Source: Spirochaetaceae bacterium
GTDB taxonomy: Bacteria; Spirochaetota; Spirochaetia; Treponematales; Breznakiellaceae
Reading direction: 5' to 3'
Length of the DNA: 5,299 nt
NCBI GenBank assembly: GCA_031255115.1
Contig: JAIRTD010000129.1
Span: forward strand, 1-5,299
Position numbers and translations under genes: made by a program. A model generated the notes under the pieces. The model did not search any database and had not been told where the DNA came from. It was given only the letters and a program-made list of their open reading frames with translations. Shown here piece after piece: positions 1-5,299 of this stretch (positions within the stretch are counted from its first letter, which is position 1; each line of letters begins with the position of its first letter).

Positions 1-1300
1 GGTCCACCCTCCCCTCCTCCGCGCCGTTACGGAAAAACCACCCGGTATCGTTCATGATGAACTGGTCAAGGGGCGAGACCGAGGCGATAAATACCGAGAC
101 CGAAGTTCCTCCGCCCCGCCCGGCCCTCCCCGACTGCTGCCAGAAGGAATGAAAGGAACCGGGAAAGCCCGCCACTACCGAAGCGTCAAGGCCCCCTATG
201 TCTATGCCCAGTTCAAGGGCGTTAGTCGAAACCACACCCTGAACGCTTCCTTCCCTGAGCCCCTTTTCTATCTCCCGCCTTTCGTTAGGGAGGAGCCCGC
301 CGCGGTATGCCTCGACCCGGATACGGCTGTTGCCGGTGTAGATATTTTTAAGGTCCTCGTTGACATAACTTGCCAGGACCTCGGTTCTTACCCGCGAATG
401 GGCAAAGAGTATGGTCTTAATGCCTCCCCGGAGCAGGGCCAGCATCCAGCGCCGGCTTTCGCTTACCACGCTGCGCCGTATGCCCTGCACGGCGTCAACT
501 AGGGGCGGATTGTAGAGTACCACAATTTTTTTACCCCGAGGCGCTCCGTTCCGGTCGACCAGGACCGTGCTGTCGCCGATGAGGGCCGAGGCAAGTTCCC
601 CGGGATTGGCTATGGTGGCCGAGCAGAGTATAAAGCGGGGCCGGGAACCGTAAAAGGCGGCTATGCGCCTGAGCCGCCTGAGCACGTTGGCCACATGGCT
701 GCCGAATACGCCCCGGTAGGCATGGGCCTCGTCAATAACGATGTACTCAAGGGCCGAAAAAAACTTAATCCAGCGCGGATGGTTGGGAAGCACCCCGGCG
801 TGGAGCATATCGGGATTGGTTATGATGATACGGCCCGAATCCCTGGCGGCGGTTCTCAGGGAAGCCGGGGTATCGCCGTCATAGGTACAGATCTTTACCG
901 GCAAAACTTCTTTCCCGTCAGGAGTAACCAGATCATTGAGTTCGGCCTGCTGGTCCTGGGAAAGCGCCTTGGTAGGAAAGAGGTACAGGGCCCTGGCTTC
1001 TTCATTTTCCAGCAAGGCCTGGAGCACGGGTAAATTATAGCAGAGGGTCTTTCCCGAAGCCGTGGGGGTAACGACCGTTACATTGCGGCCCTTTCTGGTT
1101 TCTTCAAAAACCTCCGCCTGGTGGGTGTATATTTTTTCAATGCCCCGGCGGCGAAGGGCCCCGGCTATACGGCTGTCCAGGCCGCCGGGAAGGGCGGTAT
1201 ATTCGCCGGGAAGGGCGGGAAGCAGCCTTTTTTCGACAATATAGGGGGCAAAAGAGGGGTCGGTAAGGATTTTTTCGAGATTTTCTTCGGCGTTTTCCAC
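1..1300 (-). CDS. MrfA/YprA-type DEAD/DEAH-box DNA helicase, N-terminal part (C-terminus outside window)
   Basis: This is an ATP-dependent superfamily 2 helicase that uses a GTG start and is cut off by the left edge after 433 codons. Reading the minus strand gives the full helicase core. The core shows HQ at 60-61, a P-loop TPTASGKT at 78-85, motif Ia FPTKALSQDQ near 109-118, DEAH at 190-193 followed by AYRGVFGSHVANVLRRL, motif III SAT at 227-229, FAHSR near 299-303, STNALELGIDIG at 358-369 and QQSGRAGRGG at 388-397. The YRGVFGSHVA run after the DEAH box is characteristic of the YprA/MrfA (Hrq1-like) family. Characterised members are 3'-to-5' DNA helicases; Bacillus MrfA acts in repair of mitomycin C damage. 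Such proteins are usually about 750 aa and end in a DUF1998 cysteine-rich domain, which would lie outside the window. The GTG at 1300-1298 was chosen because an in-frame TAG lies at 1324-1322, no ATG or TTG falls between them, and GGGAG sits 6 nt upstream. Family assignment is strong; the exact repair role is inferred. Confidence 0.93.
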   Translation of the reverse strand, partial: MENAEENLEKILTDPSFAPYIVEKRLLPALPGEYTALPGGLDSRIAGALRRRGIEKIYTHQAEVFEETRKGRNVTVVTPTASGKTLCYNLPVLQALLENEEARALYLFPTKALSQDQQAELNDLVTPDGKEVLPVKICTYDGDTPASLRTAARDSGRIIITNPDMLHAGVLPNHPRWIKFFSALEYIVIDEAHAYRGVFGSHVANVLRRLRRIAAFYGSRPRFILCSATIANPGELASALIGDSTVLVDRNGAPRGKKIVVLYNPPLVDAVQGIRRSVVSESRRWMLALLRGGIKTILFAHSRVRTEVLASYVNEDLKNIYTGNSRIRVEAYRGGLLPNERREIEKGLREGSVQGVVSTNALELGIDIGGLDASVVAGFPGSFHSFWQQSGRAGRGGGTSVSVFIASVSPLDQFIMNDTGWFFRNGAEEGRVD

Positions 1301-1323
1301 CAGGGCCTCCCAAATTCTCCCCT

Positions 1324-1353
1324 ATCATACCCCCAAGTCCAAATAAACGTAAA
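1324..1353 (-). promoter_or_regulatory. Candidate sigma-70 promoter for the helicase gene
   Basis: On the minus strand, TTTACG (1353-1348) is followed after 18 bp by TATGAT (1329-1324). These match the -35 and -10 consensus at 4/6 and 5/6 positions. Transcription would start near 1317, giving a short leader of about 17 nt with the GGGAG ribosome binding site ahead of the GTG at 1300. This is a consensus match only. A second possible minus-strand -10 (TATACT, 1471-1466) lies in the left arm of the upstream inverted repeat but has no well-spaced -35. Confidence 0.4.
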
Positions 1354-1384
1354 GTACACGCCTTCGGCAGCGCTTCAAAATAAA

Positions 1385-1418
1385 GCGTCGCGGCAGACTT
1401 GTCCGGCGCGTCGCGGCA
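1385..1418. repeat. Two-copy 11-bp direct repeat in the helicase/glgC intergenic region
   Basis: GCGTCGCGGCA occurs exactly at 1385-1395 and again at 1408-1418, a period of 23 bp. Each copy is followed by GTCCGG (1401-1406 and 1427-1432) after 5 and 8 bp respectively, so the duplicated unit is longer but imperfect. The stretch is GC-rich and passes abruptly into AT-rich promoter DNA after 1432. It could be a small duplication or a pair of binding sites, and nothing in the sequence identifies a factor. Confidence 0.6.
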
Positions 1419-1460
1419 TGCAGGCGGTCCGGTTTTTGTAAAATATTCAGGTTTTTGGTG

Positions 1461-1511
1461 TTATCAGTATAAAACTATCGACAGAATGGTTTTTCAATTC
1501 TATACTGATAA
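1461..1511. repeat. Perfect 11-bp inverted repeat spanning the glgC promoter
   Basis: TTATCAGTATA (1461-1471) and its exact reverse complement TATACTGATAA (1501-1511) are separated by 29 bp. The right arm contains the predicted -10 hexamer of glgC, and the left arm lies just upstream of the -35. A third, near-identical half-site, ATACTGACA, follows in direct orientation at 1518-1526 and touches the Shine-Dalgarno sequence. The spacer is too long for an intrinsic terminator and no T-run follows, so an operator with several half-sites is more likely than an RNA structure. The regulator is unknown. Confidence 0.6.
1478..1506 (+). promoter_or_regulatory. Predicted sigma-70 promoter of glgC
   Basis: TCGACA (1478-1483) and TATACT (1501-1506) are separated by exactly 17 bp, and each matches the consensus hexamer at 5 of 6 positions. 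The start point would be about 1513, giving a leader of roughly 28 nt. The -10 box is embedded in the right arm of the inverted repeat, so a protein bound there would compete directly with RNA polymerase. Confidence 0.65.
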
Positions 1512-1525
1512 AAGCCGATACTGAC

Positions 1526-1534
1526 AAGGAGAGG
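1526..1534 (+). promoter_or_regulatory. Ribosome binding site of glgC
   Basis: AAGGAGAGG lies 6 nt upstream of the ATG at 1541 and fixes that codon as the start. It overlaps by one base the last ATACTGACA half-site (1518-1526). Confidence 0.85.
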
Positions 1535-1540
1535 TATATC

Positions 1541-2812
1541 ATGTCTGAGGTATTATCGATTGTACTCGGCGGCGGCAAAGGCACCCGCCTCTTTCCCCTG
1601 ACTCAGGCGAGGGCCAAACCGGCGGTTCCCTTTGGCGGAAAATACCGGCTTGTGGATATCCCTATTTCAAACTGTATCAATGCCGAGCTCAGGCAGATAT
1701 ACATACTCACCCAGTTTAACTCGGCGTCCCTCCACCTCCACCTGGCCCAGACCTATATTTTTGACACCTTTACCAACGGCTTTGTCGAAATACTGGCCGC
1801 CGAGCAGACCTTTGAACACTCAGGCTGGTATGAGGGGACGGCGGACGCGGTACGCAAAAATTTTACCCACTTTCACACTCAAAACCCGTCCTATTACCTT
1901 ATACTCTCAGGCGACCAGCTTTACCGCATGGACCTCAGGGACATGCTCAAAAAACACAAGGAATCAGGCGCCGCCATCACCATAGCCTGTACTCCGGTGG
2001 CCAGGCAGGACGCCAGCCAGCTTGGCATACTCAAAACCAACAAGAAAAACGAAATAACCGAATTTGTAGAAAAGCCGGGGGAAAGCGCCGATATTTCTGA
2101 CTTCAAAATTCCCCAGGAACTAAAGACGGGCAAGAGTAAAGACGATACCTTCCTGGCGTCTATGGGTATTTACGTGTTCAACGCCCAGACCATGGACAGT
2201 TGTCTTGCCAATGAGTATACCGACTTTGGCAAGGAGATCATTCCCGAGGCAATCAAGCGCCTTAAAGTAAACGCCTATATTTTTGACGGATACTGGGAAG
2301 ACATAGGAACCATCAAGAATTTTTACGAAGCAAATCTTGAACTGACCTCCCTGAAGCCCCGCTTTGACTTTTATGATGAAGAGATGCCCATATACACCCA
2401 CATGAGGCGGCTTCCTCCGTCAAAGATGAATTTCAGCAACATGAACCAGTCCCTGGCCGCCGAGGGCTGCATCATTACCAACGCGTCGATTTCCAATTCC
2501 ATAGTCGGGGTGAGGACCATTATCGAAAGCGGAGCCAGCCTTAACGGCGTAGTCTGCATGGGCGCGGACTATTACGAATCAGAATCCCAAAAGGCCCTCA
2601 ACGCCGAAAAGCGGGTTCCAAATATAGGCATAGGCAGGGGGGCCATCATCAAGGGCGCCATCATAGACAAGAACACCTGCATAGGCGAAGGCTGCCGCAT
2701 AGGCATAGACGACATTGTCCGCAACGACGGCAACTACGGCCATTACTACATCATTGACGGCATCATCGTCATTCCCAAAAATTCCGTCCTGTATCCGGGG
2801 ACGGTTATTTAG
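1541..2812 (+). CDS. glgC: Glucose-1-phosphate adenylyltransferase (ADP-glucose pyrophosphorylase)
   Basis: This complete 423-aa cytoplasmic enzyme makes ADP-glucose and pyrophosphate from ATP and glucose-1-phosphate, the committed step of bacterial glycogen synthesis. The N-terminal nucleotidyltransferase domain (about 1-270) has the signature LGGGKGTRLFPLT at 9-21, AKPAVPFGGKYRLVDIPISN at 25-44, EGTADAVR at 98-105, the metal-binding aspartate in GDQLYRMD (D125), the glucose-1-phosphate lysine in FVEKP (K178), and a later GYWEDIGT. The C-terminal third (about 290-423) is hexapeptide-rich, as in the left-handed beta-helix of the family, and ends PGTVI. Length is normal for the family. The sequence is closer to the cyanobacterial/plant style than to E. 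coli GlgC. The lysines in IIDKN (K377) and VIPKN (K413) sit where those enzymes bind 3-phosphoglycerate, and K34 aligns with the E. coli activator lysine. The gene stands alone: no other glg gene is next to it. Strong SD and promoter precede it. Confidence 0.97.
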   Translation: MSEVLSIVLGGGKGTRLFPLTQARAKPAVPFGGKYRLVDIPISNCINAELRQIYILTQFNSASLHLHLAQTYIFDTFTNGFVEILAAEQTFEHSGWYEGTADAVRKNFTHFHTQNPSYYLILSGDQLYRMDLRDMLKKHKESGAAITIACTPVARQDASQLGILKTNKKNEITEFVEKPGESADISDFKIPQELKTGKSKDDTFLASMGIYVFNAQTMDSCLANEYTDFGKEIIPEAIKRLKVNAYIFDGYWEDIGTIKNFYEANLELTSLKPRFDFYDEEMPIYTHMRRLPPSKMNFSNMNQSLAAEGCIITNASISNSIVGVRTIIESGASLNGVVCMGADYYESESQKALNAEKRVPNIGIGRGAIIKGAIIDKNTCIGEGCRIGIDDIVRNDGNYGHYYIIDGIIVIPKNSVLYPGTVI

Positions 2813-2849
2813 GCGCCGCCTTGCGAATAACGAAGCCGTAAATCGGTTG

Positions 2850-4040
2850 CTATAAACCGGCGCATATACCAAAGGCCGCGTGAAAGCCCCTGGACGTAAA
2901 AGACTCGATGAACGAAGCTCCCTGCAGTCCAAGGGAGAACTCAAAACTCAGGTATCTAAAGTTGAACGAAAAACTCAAAGTTTCTGACCAGGTTCTTTCC
3001 CGGTAAAAAACGCCGAGACCCGAAACAAGGAAATCAGGAAATTTCAGCCTGGCCTCAAGCCCCGGATTAAAGAACACCTTGTCATACCCGTAGAAGGTAA
3101 AAAACGAAAGGCCCGCCCTGGGTATGACGCTGATAAAGTCTGTCCTGAGAGGCCGGTACACGGCATAACCGTCGACGCGCAGGGGGCGGATTACATAGAA
3201 CCTATCCGAATCTGAATATTCAAGCTCGCTGTTATGATCGACGACATTAAAATCCTGGGTTATAAGTTCGTGTATGTAATTAAAATCCGTAAGGGTAAAC
3301 GAAGCTCTCGCGTGCAGGCCCTGTCTCAGCCGCGCCGGAATAACCGGTATATGCGCCAGGCTCCCGCCGACAGCAAGCGCCGGGGAAAACTCATACTCGG
3401 CGCTGGCGCCTATATCAAAGCCCAGGGCCCGCAGCGTTTCGAAAAAATTACGAAATGCAGTACTGTCATTAAGATCGAGAGAACTGTAAAGATCAAAGGC
3501 CCCATACATAGCCATGGCAAGATCAGGGCTGGTTTGCAGGGAATATCCGGTGCTGCTGTACGGAATATACACAAGCGGAGAGAACAACGCGCCCTCAAGA
3601 CCTATACGCCAGGCCCCGTATTTTCGCGAAGCCCTTACTCCGGCGTCAAAAAACGCGCTTGCCCCATAGGACAGCTCGCCGGAAAAGTTTCCCGTGCGGC
3701 CGTCCTCATTGGCAATAATCTCAAGGGCCTCCTTGGGTATAGAAACGACGCCTTGTATTTCTACACCGAGAAACAATCCGATGGTATAGGGTTTTAGGGT
3801 AAAGATATTGATGAAAGCCTCGCCTTCGCCTGAAAAAAGTTCGGTAAAATCGCTGCGCGAAATTTTATCTATGTCCACCTCAATGACGCCGTTGTTAAAG
3901 AAAATATCAGTCATGGAAAAAATAGTGTTTCCAAAACTGGAATATACACCGGCTTCCATAGAAGAACGTTCCTCCGCGCCGAGACTCCGCAGGGCAAGAG
4001 ACAGGAAGAGTAAAAGAAACAGGGTAATCGGTTTTCTCAC
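2850..4040 (-). CDS. Secreted, probable outer-membrane beta-barrel protein of unknown function
   Basis: This complete 396-aa protein starts at GTG 4040-4038, supported by AAGGAGGG 6 nt upstream. Residues 1-22 form a clear signal peptide: basic start MRKP, hydrophobic core LFLLLFLSLAL, and likely cleavage around G21/A22. There is no lipobox cysteine, so it is exported rather than a lipoprotein. The mature part has no long hydrophobic helix. Instead it has many alternating aromatic/polar stretches, such as YGAWRIGLEGALF, LSFFTFYGY and LSFSFNFRYLSFEFSLGL, which resemble amphipathic transmembrane strands and are densest in the last 130 residues. It ends in CAGL rather than the usual terminal aromatic residue. 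The pattern resembles treponemal outer-membrane proteins, possibly the DUF5723 type, but I cannot confirm a family. It is the second gene of a pair, 66 nt after its upstream neighbour, and converges on glgC with 37 bp between stop codons. Confidence 0.75.
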   Translation of the reverse strand: MRKPITLFLLLFLSLALRSLGAEERSSMEAGVYSSFGNTIFSMTDIFFNNGVIEVDIDKISRSDFTELFSGEGEAFINIFTLKPYTIGLFLGVEIQGVVSIPKEALEIIANEDGRTGNFSGELSYGASAFFDAGVRASRKYGAWRIGLEGALFSPLVYIPYSSTGYSLQTSPDLAMAMYGAFDLYSSLDLNDSTAFRNFFETLRALGFDIGASAEYEFSPALAVGGSLAHIPVIPARLRQGLHARASFTLTDFNYIHELITQDFNVVDHNSELEYSDSDRFYVIRPLRVDGYAVYRPLRTDFISVIPRAGLSFFTFYGYDKVFFNPGLEARLKFPDFLVSGLGVFYRERTWSETLSFSFNFRYLSFEFSLGLQGASFIESFTSRGFHAAFGICAGL

Positions 4041-4046
4041 GACAGT

Positions 4047-4070
4047 CCCTCCTTGTTTACGCCAGTAAAC
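4047..4070 (-). promoter_or_regulatory. Strong Shine-Dalgarno abutted by a perfect hairpin
   Basis: On the minus strand a hairpin GTTTAC-tggc-GTAAAC (4070-4055) is followed with no gap by AAGGAGGG (4054-4047), 6 nt before the GTG start at 4040. The stem is 6 bp with a 4-nt loop. No T-run follows, so it is not an intrinsic terminator. It may shape ribosome access to the downstream gene or stabilise the processed 5' end; this is inference. Confidence 0.55.
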
Positions 4071-4075
4071 TCTCC

Positions 4076-4089
4076 CGCATCGTTATGCG
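4076..4089 (-). other. Second small hairpin between the two minus-strand genes
   Basis: CGCAT-aacg-ATGCG on the minus strand (4089-4076) forms a perfect 5-bp stem with a 4-nt loop. It lies 5 nt upstream of the hairpin next to the Shine-Dalgarno sequence. Stems of this size can occur by chance; the tandem placement in a 66-nt gap is the reason to list it. Confidence 0.35.
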
Positions 4090-4106
4090 CAATCACGAAT
4101 AAATTC

Positions 4107-5299
4107 CTAAAAGGAAAATTCCTGCTCCAGTTCCGCCCTGACGCTGATTCTGGGGTCGAGACGTATGCCGCCGCCCCGTGTAATTTCCAGCACCGCGTAC
4201 TTGCCTTCGGCTCCGTTATAAAGAGCGGGTATCCGAAGCTCAAACCCGGGTATAAAGGGGAAGGGAAGCTCATCGCCTGAAAAGGCAGCCGCCAGCGAAC
4301 CTGTCCCTTCGGCAAGAACACCAAGGGAACGTCTAAAGTTTTCGCTGCCGGAGACGCGGGACACAAGGTCAAGCTCAAGACCGTCAAGGCCGATAGCATT
4401 CTCGTAGTTCAGTTCTATATAAACCGAGTTCAATTTTTTTAGCCCTTCGGCAAGGGGAACGCCCGGCCGCGCGCGGTCAAAGGCATCGGCGGTATCGCCC
4501 TTTGAAAGTACATCGTAGTACCTGAGCGTGGCATAGTCCCCGCCGTCATCAGCAAGGATGGTAAGGCTCAAGGGGATTTCGGCAACCAGGTCGGCCTTTG
4601 CCTTTACGGTATTTTCTTCTTCGTCGTCAAAGTTGACAGAACGGCGCCCATTGGGCAATGCAAAGTTATATGCTATACGCAGGTCCCGGGGCTGTTCCGC
4701 GGTAAACAGGGAAACAATAGTATCAGCGTCAAACGCGACCAGCGATTGCGACAAAGGCCCTGAATATGCGTTTTCCCCGGAAGGAGGAACGCCTCCCGTA
4801 TCAAGGATTCCGTATCCCCCAGGGTCAGGGTTCTTGATAAGATGAGTAAGGGTATCCTCACTGGAATCCCGGTCAGTATAAACCGCGTCAACTTTGATTT
4901 TTGCGCCTGAGAGCAGCGCGTCATGACCGGTGAGATATAAATAGAATTCCGGCGAGAAACGCAATTTACCAGGATCGGCATATTTTTCGATTTTCTCTGT
5001 CCATTCGGTAAGGTCAATGGCGTCATCTCCGTCCTGGGGATAGGTCCCGGCGGGAAAACGATTTACAGCGCCGCTTGCATACCTGCTGTAAGGAACTTTT
5101 GCCGGATTAAGGTCTATACGATCAATGGAATAAATAAGTGAAGGAACGGCCTCTATGGAAATCTTCTCGCCGGGCGCAACATCGTACAAGACCAGTTCGC
5201 CGCCTGAAGGAACGCCTACACTAACCGAAGCGTTTACTTCGGATGCCTTTTGGACATTCGCCTCATCCACAACGACCAGAGCGTGGTCCTGTGCCACAA
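4107..5299 (-). CDS. Strand-rich, cysteine-free protein of unknown function, 5' end outside window
   Basis: An open frame enters from the right edge and ends at TAG 4109-4107, giving about 397 visible codons. A GTG at 5297-5295 is in frame, but the frame is open to the edge and no ribosome binding site can be seen, so the true start is probably beyond the window. I do not recognise the family. The visible part contains no cysteine and no long hydrophobic segment. It alternates beta-type stretches (ELVLYDVAPGEKISIEAV, SLTILADDGG, YAVLEITRGGGIRLDPRISV) with glycine- and proline-rich loops, includes an acidic patch NFDDEEEN, and ends in EQEFSF. This composition suits a periplasmic or surface-exposed beta-sandwich protein. 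It is probably cotranscribed with the exported beta-barrel gene that follows, so a shared envelope function is likely. Any signal peptide or lipobox would lie outside the window. Reading frame is certain; cellular location is inference. Confidence 0.8.
   Translation of the reverse strand, partial: VAQDHALVVVDEANVQKASEVNASVSVGVPSGGELVLYDVAPGEKISIEAVPSLIYSIDRIDLNPAKVPYSRYASGAVNRFPAGTYPQDGDDAIDLTEWTEKIEKYADPGKLRFSPEFYLYLTGHDALLSGAKIKVDAVYTDRDSSEDTLTHLIKNPDPGGYGILDTGGVPPSGENAYSGPLSQSLVAFDADTIVSLFTAEQPRDLRIAYNFALPNGRRSVNFDDEEENTVKAKADLVAEIPLSLTILADDGGDYATLRYYDVLSKGDTADAFDRARPGVPLAEGLKKLNSVYIELNYENAIGLDGLELDLVSRVSGSENFRRSLGVLAEGTGSLAAAFSGDELPFPFIPGFELRIPALYNGAEGKYAVLEITRGGGIRLDPRISVRAELEQEFSF

Noticed and set aside
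149..1033. Plus-strand open frames of 112-117 codons
   Set aside because: They lie antisense to the helicase frame, which carries all family motifs; their translations show no recognisable domain.
1137..1328. Minus-strand ATG frame that could be taken as the helicase start
   Set aside because: It is out of frame with the helicase and encodes an arginine/proline-rich shadow; the helicase frame has its own GTG with an SD.
1371..1387. CGCTT-caaaata-AAGCG hairpin
   Set aside because: A 5-bp stem with a 7-nt loop and no associated signal is within chance expectation.
1403..1437. GC-rich stretch followed by TTTTT, resembling an intrinsic terminator
   Set aside because: Only CCGG pairs with CCGG across the stretch and the next bases mismatch, so no stable stem precedes the T-run.
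1121..1441. Plus-strand open frame reaching into the intergenic region
   Set aside because: Most of it is antisense to the helicase N-terminus, its composition is low-complexity G/A/K-rich, and it has no convincing ribosome binding site.
2813..2849. Possible bidirectional terminator between the convergent genes
   Set aside because: The only complementarity is a GCGCCG/CGGCGC match across about 40 nt, partly inside the minus-strand coding end, with no T-run; no terminator can be supported.
3234..3797. 187-codon plus-strand open frame
   Set aside because: It is antisense to the signal-peptide-bearing minus-strand gene, is very basic, and lacks any domain signature; it is a shadow of that gene.
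4037..4399. Minus-strand frame starting with a hydrophobic stretch resembling a signal peptide
   Set aside because: It overlaps the long minus-strand gene in another frame and runs through the intergenic hairpins and SD of the next gene; the longer frame is far better supported.

Overview
The window looks like ordinary chromosomal DNA from a spirochaete, most likely a Treponema-type organism of moderate GC content such as the termite-gut treponemes. This is inferred from the cyanobacterial/plant-like GlgC, the poorly conserved outer-membrane-type protein next to it, and the overall style of the proteins. No rRNA or other phylogenetic marker is present, so the assignment is tentative. There are no mobile elements, CRISPR arrays, tRNAs or rRNAs.

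Layout. Positions 1-1300 (minus strand) hold the N-terminal 433 codons of an MrfA/YprA-type superfamily 2 DNA helicase. It starts at a GTG and runs off the left edge. A 240-bp divergent intergenic region (1301-1540) follows. It holds a candidate promoter for the helicase, an 11-bp direct repeat, a perfect 11-bp inverted repeat, and a good sigma-70-type promoter and ribosome binding site for glgC. Positions 1541-2812 (plus strand) encode a complete glucose-1-phosphate adenylyltransferase (glgC, 423 aa). It ends 37 bp from the end of a convergent gene. Positions 5299-2850 (minus strand) hold two genes in tandem. The upstream one is a cysteine-free, strand-rich protein of unknown function whose start lies beyond the right edge. 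After 66 nt comes a 396-aa protein with a signal peptide and a probable outer-membrane beta-barrel. The gap between them carries two small perfect hairpins, one directly abutting a strong Shine-Dalgarno sequence.

How the genes relate. GlgC makes ADP-glucose for glycogen storage. The helicase is a DNA-repair type enzyme and shares only the intergenic region with glgC. The two right-hand genes probably form an envelope-related operon. No single pathway ties the three units together. The most distinctive signals are the half-site array around the glgC promoter and the hairpin-SD arrangement ahead of the beta-barrel gene; nothing in the window by itself shows a new system.
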